A model generated the notes under the pieces. That model saw only the letters and a list, made by a program, of their open reading frames with translations, had not been told where the DNA came from and searched no databases. The translations under genes and the position numbers were made by a program. From Marsupella aquatica (taxonomy: Eukaryota; Marchantiophyta), in the NCBI GenBank assembly GCA_973895155.1, contig OZ316892.1, forward strand, positions 4,278,001 through 4,342,000: DNA of 64,000 nucleotides, written 5' to 3'. Positions 55,657-64,000 of the stretch are shown one piece after another (within the stretch, counting starts at the first letter, position 1; every line of letters begins with the position of its first letter).

Positions 55657-58600
55657 TAACAATGCACCCTTCTAGGATGCTATCATGTATGTTCATCATG
55701 CAGTATGGCCCTGCCAGCTTCAAAGGCACTCAGTGCCTTGCAGAGAGAGACAATCCTCACCAACACCATGGTTCACAACAAACTCATTGAACCTAATTTG
55801 GTCCATCCAAGATCCCAAATCCAATGAGCCATGCCCACATTTGTACGGCCCTCAATGGGTTATAAACGTTCTGTAGTTGTCACTAACTTTTGTACAGGCA
55901 AGGTAAGTCAACCTCCTGGAATGTGCATTTTGGGGCATCACAATTACAAATTTGGTGCCTCTCATGCCTTTTTAAAGATCTATTTTGCATAAAATACTGA
56001 AAAAGAGAGAATGTGCCAAATTTAATGAAAGTGACAGATTCGCAATCCCTCATGGCCTGGTGAATGTCTCAAAATATAGATACCAGGCTCCCCAAAAACC
56101 TCATCCAAAAACACATATTATAAGAAATCACCAAAACATTTTTAGGGTACTATGGTCCTACTATGGGAAGTGAGTGGGAGAGCCTACAAGGTAGGTTTGC
56201 TGTTCAACGAAGTAGGCAGATTGACAGTGGCCTGTTAGAGGTAATTCCCCTATTATACCATAGTGCCATCCCAATTGGTGCAACTTGTGGAGATATTAAT
56301 TATTTTCTATTCCAGGAAATCATGCAACAACAAATATTATTTTACTGCCTTAGTTTTCAGTTTTAGAAATAATATATATATACAGTGTTTACATCAAGAA
56401 AAATTCACATCACAAAATTCTTTTGAAGCTTCAAAAACACTCTTAAATTTTTTGCCAATCCTGTCCAAAATAATAATAACTACATAACCTACATACCCGT
56501 GGGTATGCATGGGAGGCTCCCATACCAAGACTCCCCAATTCCTCCCTACTAAGCATAAGAAGGGCCCCAATAACCAGTTCCAGTCGAAGGGAGTCATGAA
56601 CCATGGACTTTGATAGCGAATTGGAATATAGATCACCAGCCTGAATTCCAGAGCCTTGCTTGTAAATAGATAGTGAGTACCACTGTGCCAGTTTCCAGTT
56701 CCACCCCATATCTTGTGTGTTTTATGAGAACACACAAGTGCCAAACCCTGGTGCCAACGTGGCCTGGGGATTCTCAAAATTTCAATGAGATCACACAAGC
56801 GGCAAGTTTTGCAGCGTAAAAGTGAACTGTCTTAATATTTCAAAACTACACTTGGGGCTTTATACCCTGCAACTCATCCCCACTTGAGAATAATGGGCTC
56901 TGTGCTTCATAGTTACCGATGCTGGTTTCTGGCCATAAAGAAATGGCCATAGCTTCTTCATAGGGTAAAAACCTGTCCCCAAATTAGAAGTTTTGGTCTA
57001 CAATCAAAAGTGTGAGGACAAGCACTTTTGTGTCCACCACTTTTTTTCACTTTCTATTCGGGCCCCCTTGACTGCGACCGGAGGCAAAACTCAGAGGATT
57101 GAGACGCCCTGTTGAGTAAAGCTATTTGGGCAACCCCAGAGTGATCCATACCCTTCATTGACCTTGAATCAAGTTACCCAAAACCTCAAGAATCCTTTCA
57201 GCTAACACCTCTTGATTTCTGGCACCTCTAGATTTCTGAGAGGGCTACCGTAGATCTGGCCTTCACAAAAGTGCAAGCGTTGCTGCCAAAATCTTGTTTC
57301 CCGTCAATCTGGACCCGAGCGCTCGTGTAGAATGATCAGGAAACGTGATATGGATCCGTGAAGTATCTTTATGCAGTACGATACGCGAAATCCTCTTGTA
57401 GCCTGTGCTTCAAAAAGGAAGTAATGCCGCTCCTCCCTCCGCATACGTAGTGATAGTTTTTGTCCATGCTACCAAAGATTTCTTACATGTAATCCTTTCG
57501 AATTTCGTCCCCATAGGAATGTTCTGCATATTTGTCTCAGCTTGTCAAAACGCAGTCGAGTAAATCGTGTAGATGATAGGTAATCCCCAAATACCTTTCA
57601 TTGCATTAAACGATGAAGTGCTGTTCACAGGCACTAGCAATACTGAAGCATAACTTACTTCCTTCCCTTCGTAACTTCATTTTCACATTGCATTGAAAGC
57701 TGAAGTTCTGTCACATACCAGCATGTCGCACACTTCCTGCCTTGTTGTCCCACCAGCTTCTTAAGCCTAGTAACACACTGCCTTCGTCTTGTCCAGGTGG
57801 TCTTGTCACAGACTAGCATGCCACACACTGGCTTGTCCCACTCCTGCCCAGCTTCTCCCTACAGAATCCCACTCCTTCCACTGGTTTCGTACTCGTCATC
57901 TGTCCCACATTCAGAGAAACGGGAGATCAATTTTAAGGAAAACTCCCAGCAATTGAGCAGCTCCAGAAGACGGTGAACTATTGTAACACAAATGTGGTCC
58001 CGATCTGTTGACCTTTCTCAAGAAAACCCCACACCCGTATTGATTTCCCGGCCTACCTTCATGTCTCAGGATGGAAGCTTGCAATCTGTTGTGCAACACG
58101 GGCAGTGTGTCGACAACACTGTTTTCGGTATCAATTGAATTTCAGCCACTGAAACGACTTCAATGTCTAGCTATATACCGTAATCGACCTCCTTTAATGA
58201 TCAGGTAGGGATATCCTCTCTCGGTAAGTTACTTGCCGAGAAGGTTTGGGGGTTTGAAAGTCACTTCAAACCATCACTCAGAGATAGCTCTATGCGATAG
58301 TTGACCTCATAAGAGCAGCTGAAGAAGATTCGGCATGGGGTATTTGTGGAATGTAAAATCAGTTTAAGCCACTACCTAGAGATGGCTGTGAAAAAGTTAT
58401 TGATATCCTTCGATAAGTTTGTGGAGTTTTGAACGAGGCAACAGCAATTTGTCAAGAAGTCTTGATGATGCTACAATTCTGATCATTTTCTAAATGGCTA
58501 TTTTCCCCCAGAACGAAGTTTACGAGTCGGTCGTCACCTATCTACGATTCTTAAGATTGAAGTGGCCTGTCACTTCTCAGCGAGGCCGGCTCGACTCCAC

Positions 58601-59758
58601 TTGCACTTGAAGTATTGCGATAGAGATCCACTGGGTTGTGACATCTAGGAGTGTTCTCGAGGATTCCAATGTTTGGACTATTGTGGAGTAATCAGATGGA
58701 GACGGACCTAACAAGCAAGCACTTCTGAAATCAACTAGAGACAGTCAGACGGGGAGAAATTTTGTCTACCACAATCAAGTGGACGGTTGAATTTCAGGGA
58801 ATTTGTGAGATAAGGACGTCACGTACAGGAGTACAGGGAATCTCGCAAGGAATTTGTGAGATAAGGAGTACTCCTGTAGGTTGCTAAATAATAAATTTTC
58901 TTTTAAAGTACACAGAAGCAGTCCAGAGCAGCATATGTCCCGTTGCAAATACATTCTTTATTACTGTACAATTCCAACCTTTTTATCAATGCAAGTAGAA
59001 CGGTTTTTGTCGCAGCTGCCAAGATTAATGATTCCTCATCCACGTCCTAGCAGTTTTTCTGGTGGCAATCTTTCTGCTGCTAGGTAAAAGTTCTTCCCCT
59101 GTTTACGGAGCTCCAACCCTTTGGCATTGCCAGTACCTGCTTTTTCTGGCTGAAGTTTCCGGTACAAACGAAGGCAATCATCCCTGAGAGAGTTCCATAA
59201 CGCTTCTTGCGCAGTCTTGTCCATGTGGAATCAATCCTTTTGTCTCCTGGATCCTGACAGAAGCCGATGCCTTGCATGATAATTGCCAGCAGCCACTCAC
59301 TGGCTGGCAATTAACCAATCGCCTCAAGGCCTAACTTCTTGGAGCTCAAACGCATCCATGTTGCCTCATTTACAAAGTAGCCGGATGTTGTTACTCTGCC
59401 ATTCTACACTAGCCACATTCTCGCATTCACCATCTGCAAATCCGAACTTCACCACACAACGAACAGTGATTCACAGGCCGAACATTGAAGACGACGAGCA
59501 GATAGGTAAATGGCGAGCTGTTCGACAAACTATGAAAATACCAAATCAGCTGGGTCTCGCGGCTGTGAATCCTGCTCATTATACAAATTGGTGATGGACC
59601 CAACTGCAATTCTGCCGCACAAGGTGGCTCTTCTTAGAATCACTATCCTAGACTGGTCGGTTTGACTCTACCAAGTGAACCAGTACAAACAATCCTTTTG
59701 CACACTTGTGGCACTAAGTATGTACAGCTCCATGGCATCGTGCTGAACTACAGTCTAC
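55657..59758. other. No gene recognised
   Basis: About 4.1 kb. From 57000 to 58850 the GC content is higher and CpGs are frequent, but no frame carries a recognisable motif. A short direct repeat, GGAATTTGTGAGATAAGGA, sits at 58798 and 58849. The 3' flank of PEX11 lies at the right end. Confidence 0.45.
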
Positions 59759-60514
59759 TTAGACGAGCTCCCTAGGCCAAACTCTATACCATCCAGTCCA
59801 AGCCGATGTCAGCCCGCTGATGCCAAGAGTAATGGCGTGAGAAACAAAGGGGTTCGGGGCCAAATCAGACAGATCGATCACATAATCAGCAACATTCGCG
59901 GCAATCGCCATTATCCTGATGACCCTTTGGAACCGTATCTTTGCTATGGCCGCCTTCCTCTGCTTCACCTGCTCAGCTAGGGTCAAGGTCGAGCAAGGCT
60001 CCATTTTGCCACCGTTGAGAAGAATGTTCAATTCATTGAGGTACTTCTTCTCAGCTATCCGTTCATTTTTCAACGTGATCAGGTCCGAAATGATGAAAAA
60101 AGTGTAGCCGAATGCCTCTCCAAACGCTGATATGAAGCAGAATTTATCCGCGAGATGCTTGTCCAGAAGGCCAATTCGAGACAGCCAGGTGAAGTGATCA
60201 AAGAAGAAGTACACAAACTCACCACTGTTGCTCAGAACCGCCAGCAGTTGCCATCTCCAATCCGGGTACTCGGTGGTCCGCACCGTATTGTATCCCGTCA
60301 GGAATCGCCCCATGCGGAAGCATTTTCTGCTCAGCCCACACGATACCTCCCAATTCTTCACTCGGATGGCCAGTTCATTGTTCCCTTTCTGAAGCAGGTA
60401 CCAATTGGCAATTTTCGATGTATATTGAAATGTCTTCACCAGCTTATCGATTCCGTCTCGTTTGGCCAGGAAGACCACCAATCTATCCGTGAAATCGTGC
60501 TTCCGCCCCCCCAT
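59759..60514 (-). CDS. PEX11: Peroxin-11, plant PEX11A/B type
   Basis: A complete 251-residue intronless frame. Family blocks are clear: DRLVVFLAKRDGIDKLVKT at 10-28 leading into the amphipathic helix that inserts into the peroxisomal membrane and starts its elongation; KWEVSCGLSRK-like NWEVSCGLSRKCFRMGRFL at 54-72; SNSGEFVYFFFDHFTWLSRIG around 95-115; FISAFGEAFGYTFF at 127-140; and the C-terminal membrane block SHAITLGISGLTSAWTGWY at 225-243. This pattern matches plant PEX11A/B more than PEX11C-E. The role is peroxisome elongation and division with FIS1 and dynamin-related proteins. The ATG at 60514 fits the family start. It is divergent from the U6 gene on the other strand. Confidence 0.95.
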   Translation of the reverse strand: MGGRKHDFTDRLVVFLAKRDGIDKLVKTFQYTSKIANWYLLQKGNNELAIRVKNWEVSCGLSRKCFRMGRFLTGYNTVRTTEYPDWRWQLLAVLSNSGEFVYFFFDHFTWLSRIGLLDKHLADKFCFISAFGEAFGYTFFIISDLITLKNERIAEKKYLNELNILLNGGKMEPCSTLTLAEQVKQRKAAIAKIRFQRVIRIMAIAANVADYVIDLSDLAPNPFVSHAITLGISGLTSAWTGWYRVWPRELV

Positions 60515-60661
60515 TCTCCCGATTCTGTCAGCCCTTCACCTTCAGCCTCTCTACACGACTACTCTCAGCTCACAGACATCCAACAACGACCCACACCACT
60601 CGCATTCCACAACCTCTTTTCCTACCCACCCACTCGGATTCCACAACCTCCTTTCCTAATC

Positions 60662-60668
60662 TATATAA
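60662..60668 (-). promoter_or_regulatory. Candidate TATA box of PEX11
   Basis: TTATATA on the minus strand lies about 150 bp before the PEX11 ATG, a reasonable distance for a plant TATA box plus leader. Support is position and motif only. Confidence 0.4.
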
Positions 60669-61390
60669 GTAATCTCGAAGAGAAGCTAGAGTTGGGGTCT
60701 ATGCTTGAAGCATCTAGGCCGTGACTCTAGGGCCCCACCAAACCAAAATTTATGTGGATAGAAAGAAGGATGGGGATATTATGTGGATGGGGAAAAGTTC
60801 ACAAAAATAAACTCCATTAGCTCTGGACAATTGTCATGCAGCCATCCTCCATCAGACTCTTCAGAATCTATCTTCCAAGCTTAGCTCCGTCAGCTCCATG
60901 CGAGGCGAGGTACGATTCCAAGTTTCTCAAACCCATCTCTAAATTGCTCACCTAACCAACAAATTACGGCCACATTCTACGAGAACATCACATACTGAAA
61001 CATCCAAGCTAGCATCACATTCTGAACTCCGGAAATCTCCGCCTCAACAGCTCTCAATTGCGGAACCTCTGACTCACCAAGTCTCAATTTGCAATTCATC
61101 CGAGCTACACTCTTCTCGGCCTCCCCGCCTGTAAATTGGCATATCGCATCGCATCCAATCCAATAGACTGATGGGGCCCTGACCTCTGGCTCTATCCACC
61201 ACAGTGTGGCTGAAATGGACGATAATCTGCTTCCGATGAACCCACAGCCCTTGCTACGCAAATAGGATACCTGTGGTGAAGAAATGCCGTGATCTCGCTC
61301 GAGGACATGGAGATAGGGACCGAGCGACTGCCAGCTAGCCAGGACGGAGGGTATTAAGACCATAAGCTTAACATAGACAAGAGAGAAAGG
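60669..61390. other. Intergenic region between PEX11 and U6
   Basis: The sequence is about 720 bp long and shared between divergent promoters. A 128-codon frame on the minus strand (60977-61363) has no recognised motif and is probably spurious. Confidence 0.4.
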
Positions 61391-61396
61391 TATATA
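61391..61396 (+). promoter_or_regulatory. TATA box of the U6 gene
   Basis: TATATA begins 30 bp before the U6 start, where plant Pol III snRNA genes carry their TATA box. The usual upstream sequence element RTCCCACATCG, expected about 33-34 bp further upstream, is not seen between 61300 and 61390. Confidence 0.7.
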
Positions 61397-61420
61397 CTCT
61401 GGTATAGATGCCTTCCTCTC

Positions 61421-61440
61421 GTCCCTTCGGGGACATCCGA

Positions 61441-61472
<32 letters not shown>

Positions 61473-61522
61473 GGCCCCTGCGCAAGGATGACACGCACAA
61501 ATCGAGAAATGGTCCAAATTTT
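61421..61522 (+). ncRNA. U6: U6 spliceosomal snRNA
   Basis: The sequence is full length at 102 nt. It starts with the 5' stem-loop GTCCCTTCGGGGACATCC. The ACAGAGA box lies at 61456-61462 and the invariant AGC triad follows in GATTAGCATGGCCCC. It ends with the internal stem-loop and GGTCCAAATTTT. In the spliceosome it pairs with U4, then with U2 and the 5' splice site. Pol III transcription is implied by the TATA box at -30 and the T-run terminator. It could be a functional gene, since no change from the plant consensus stands out. Confidence 0.97.
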
Positions 61523-61524
61523 TT
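61519..61524 (+). terminator. Pol III terminator of U6
   Basis: Six T residues end the U6 sequence, the standard Pol III stop signal. Confidence 0.9.
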
Positions 61525-61542
61525 CGCGACCCTGCCGGTGAG

Positions 61543-61775
61543 TGAGGCCCTTGGATTCGCCATCGGACGGTGGTGAGAGTGTAGAGATTCTCCCATCTGG
61601 TTATCCGACGGTAGTGAGGCCCTTGGATTCGACATCGGACGGCGGTGAATTCTCTCCACTTGAATAGATGATAGGCTGGGGCCCTTGAATTCGCCATCGG
61701 ACGGTGGTCATAAGTTTCATTGATTTTGCAGTCTGGCGTTCAATGTTGGGGAGGCCCTTGGATTCCGCCCTTTAT
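61543..61775. repeat. Interspersed 30-bp repeat, four units behind U6
   Basis: GAGGCCCTTGGATTCGCCAT followed by CGGACGGTGGT begins at 61544 and recurs at 61616 and 61679; a partial copy is at 61751. Starts are 72, 63 and 72 bp apart. A decayed relative, ACCCTTGGATTTGGCAT, lies at 61889. The spacers differ. No function is known to me. Confidence 0.8.
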
Positions 61776-62792
61776 TGAGTTTCTGGCCATTGAGATCATG
61801 TCGCCCAGTTTGAGGCCTCTTGTTTTTTGACAGTGTGAAATATGATAATATGCTCCAAATTTCTTTAGCAATTCTGCCTATGAAATGAAACCCTTGGATT
61901 TGGCATGCAACGGTGATGAGGTTGCGGATCTGTAGGTGGGGAAAGAAATAGAAATGGTCCAGTTGTTTTTAGCGATGTGCCATTTGACATCAACCAAAAC
62001 CATAACTCGATACAATGAGAAAAATTGATAAGAGAAATGGAATGGTTAGAGAATTCTAATACAAAGAGCAAAATGGTCAGAGAAATGGAAATAGTTAGAG
62101 AAAATCCGACACGATGAGAAAAATCATGATAGATTTGAGAGAAAAAACATTCAGAACAGAGCTGAGAGTGGCTCTGTTTCCTTGGAACACTACCCGCAGT
62201 TGTCGTCTCGTCCCAACGACGACCAGCTCCAAGTCTAATAAGAAAACAGTCCTGGACCACTAGTCAATTTCTAGCTTTACTAAGTTTGTTCCACCCTCCT
62301 ACTACAGATACCCAGCAGTCGATGAGATCCTTCACAAGGTTGTCGGGTTGAATGCGTTTAGACATTCTCCGGAGGGAAGGTGGAGCACAGAGTGTCAGAC
62401 CTGAAGTGCTCGAGGCGCAACATCTCTACCTTGCACTTTGCATCAGCACGGCCAGCAGTGTTCGCAAACAAGCAACTGTAGCAATCGGCAGGGACAGGGA
62501 TGATTGCGGTAAGTGTCACTGCAATTGCATTCCGTCTTAACCGCGTTCATCCATTGTGAAAGCTTGCTTTTCTAGGCTCGCTATCGAATCCTAATTGAGC
62601 TTATTCAACTTCTACTTGAATGCGAATGAATTGAAAGAAAATCTGCGTTGGACATTGGCTTTAGACACTTTTCGTATATTTTTCTGCAAGGAATACGAAC
62701 TTGGACGTTTTCTGTGTATGTTTCGATAAGGAATATGAACTTACGAGCCCATGGCTACATGCAGAATCCTTTAACCTCATGTTCCTGAATTC
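61776..62792. other. 3' flank of MSH4 and unassigned sequence
   Basis: No convincing frame is seen. A short frame at 62352-62540 has no motif. AGAGAAATGGAA-type purine-rich phrases repeat loosely at 62030-62110. Confidence 0.4.
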
Positions 62793-64000
62793 TTACCGGC
62801 TCGACTTGGGATGCCCTTCCTTCAATACTTTCAGGCAGTTGAGCAGAGGTTGGCGCGTCTGTTGTGAGTATTGCAAGCAGATTAGTCTCCGGGCTATACG
62901 GTACTTTTCGTGTAACGAACCAAGTTTTTCTTCATTGCGCGCATGCAACAAACCATGATTCGTTTTCTTAAGGAATTCCTCAGTAGCCTTGCGAGCATTT
63001 GATACCACATGAGTAGGGAGACCGGCGATTTCTGATAACAGCAGACCATAGTGAGAAACATCGGTGGATCCATTTTTGAGCACGTACTTGAAGTCCACTC
63101 GATGATTGGCCATGGCTACAGCAAAGAAGCAAGACTGCGCATCCGGATAAAGGTTTGAGAGTTCTGAAAGTTTCTGCATGTGCGTCGCAAAAATGACATA
63201 TGCTGTTTTTGATAGCAGGGACTCGCAGCAACTCCACGAAATAGCAAACCCGTCAGAAGTGGAAGTTGCTCGCCCCAGCTCATCAATTAATACCAAGCTC
63301 CTGCGGCTTAGATATTGCATCAAGAATGCTGTCTCTCTCATCTCTGTCATGAAAGTACTTGAATTAAGCTCCAGGTTGTCTCCTGTGCCAAGGCGAGTGA
63401 AGAGGTGATCCACTATACGAAAGGAGGCAAAATTGGCGGGGACATAACATCCAATGTGAGCCAATATCGTTATCAGGGCCACCTGCCGCAAATAGGTACT
63501 CTTTCCACTCATGTTTGGTCCACTCACAAGCATGAGATTTGTAACCTCTGCCAGAAATGTGTTGTTTGGCACGAATTCCTTGGAGGATAGGCCTTCCAAA
63601 ACTGGATGTCGCCCAGCTTCAATAACGAGAGGTCCGCTCTCTGAAAATTCAGGCCGACTATAGCAATTTGGCGCCTTAGTTGATAGGAAATGCGCAAATG
63701 AGTTCACCATCATATCCAGCAGAGATAAGGACTCGGACAGAAGCGATAGAAGATGCATGTTCTTCCTAACGTGGTTGGTGAGGTCTTCCAGACATCGCTC
63801 CGTCCTCGTGTAGCACTCAGCAGCAGCCTCCTGATTTCTTGAGTTCAGAGAATTCAACTCGTCGCTGGAAAAATGAACATTATTTCCTCTTTTCACTACC
63901 TTAATGAATACGGAAGGAAGGGGTCCATCTTGTAGGTCCTGCACTGGAATGCTCATGTAAAATCCATGCCTGTTGCTGTAGAGTAGTCGCAGTTTCGGTA
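62793..64000 (-). CDS. MSH4: MutS homologue MSH4, C-terminal part, runs off the window
   Basis: The frame is open to the window edge and ends with TGA at 62793-62795, giving about 400 residues. The first codons inside the window read KLRLLYSNRHGFYMSIP, which belongs to the core domain, so the methionine at 63956 is internal. Counting from it, the Walker A GPNMSGKST is at 146-154, the STFMTEMRETA loop at 200-210, Walker B LVLIDELGRATS at 221-232 and the ATHM histidine near 259. IGCYVPANFASFR and SHYGLLLSEIAGLP favour MSH4 over MSH5 or MSH2. MSH4 pairs with MSH5 to stabilise meiotic recombination intermediates and promote class I crossovers. The whole ATPase half is one uninterrupted exon here, unlike the many-exon flowering-plant gene. 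The ATPase motifs are intact. Confidence 0.93.
   Translation of the reverse strand, partial: PKLRLLYSNRHGFYMSIPVQDLQDGPLPSVFIKVVKRGNNVHFSSDELNSLNSRNQEAAAECYTRTERCLEDLTNHVRKNMHLLSLLSESLSLLDMMVNSFAHFLSTKAPNCYSRPEFSESGPLVIEAGRHPVLEGLSSKEFVPNNTFLAEVTNLMLVSGPNMSGKSTYLRQVALITILAHIGCYVPANFASFRIVDHLFTRLGTGDNLELNSSTFMTEMRETAFLMQYLSRRSLVLIDELGRATSTSDGFAISWSCCESLLSKTAYVIFATHMQKLSELSNLYPDAQSCFFAVAMANHRVDFKYVLKNGSTDVSHYGLLLSEIAGLPTHVVSNARKATEEFLKKTNHGLLHARNEEKLGSLHEKYRIARRLICLQYSQQTRQPLLNCLKVLKEGHPKSSR

Noticed and set aside
60155-60724. 189-codon plus-strand frame over PEX11
   Set aside because: Antisense shadow of the PEX11 coding sequence.
61543-61775. CRISPR-like pattern of 30-bp repeats with variable spacers
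   Set aside because: The context is a plant nuclear genome with spliced genes, only four imperfect units exist and no cas genes are near. It is a eukaryotic minisatellite-like repeat.
63178-63590. Plus-strand frames over MSH4
   Set aside because: Antisense shadows of the conserved ATPase coding region.

Overview
This window is nuclear DNA from a plant-lineage (streptophyte) genome, most likely a land plant with a repeat-rich genome of low gene density. The support is an ERF transcription factor with EAR motifs, a MUR3/XLT2-type GT47 glycosyltransferase, a plant-type PEX11, a plant-type U6 snRNA, a secreted proline-rich protein ending in a root-cap-type GDPHF domain, and GT-AG introns. I cannot name the species. 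The proline-rich and PMP-repeat wall-type protein and the R2/Utopia-like retrotransposon hint at a non-flowering lineage, but that is inference.

Layout. Positions 1-22000 hold no convincing host gene. They contain diverged dispersed repeats, SINE-like elements (1860-2410 and 19476-19880), a broken non-LTR retrotransposon with reverse transcriptase, zinc knuckle and restriction-like endonuclease (9432-12100), and several local tandem arrays. An intronless ERF repressor-type gene lies at 23030-23950 behind a GC-rich leader. Positions 24000-39900 are again repeats and gene-poor DNA, with solo-LTR-like pieces, more SINE-like copies and degenerate satellite arrays. A two-exon GT47 gene (39990-42153, +) converges on a 16-exon gene (42345-50697, -) that I reconstructed exon by exon. 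It encodes Met/Pro-rich repeats, chlamydial-PMP-like beta-helix repeats, a long SPPPP domain and a root-cap-type C-terminus. Positions 50700-59750 are repeats and unassigned sequence. The right end holds PEX11 (59759-60514, -), a full-length U6 snRNA gene (61421-61522, +) and the C-terminal half of the meiotic mismatch-repair homologue MSH4 (62793-64000, -), which runs off the window.

The host genes do not form a pathway. The convergent GT47 and multidomain genes both plausibly act in the secretory pathway or cell wall, but nothing here shows co-regulation. The most notable item is the multidomain secreted protein: almost all of its exons are phase-0 and symmetric, several carry one beta-helix repeat each, and the domain combination may be undescribed. 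All alignments were made by eye.
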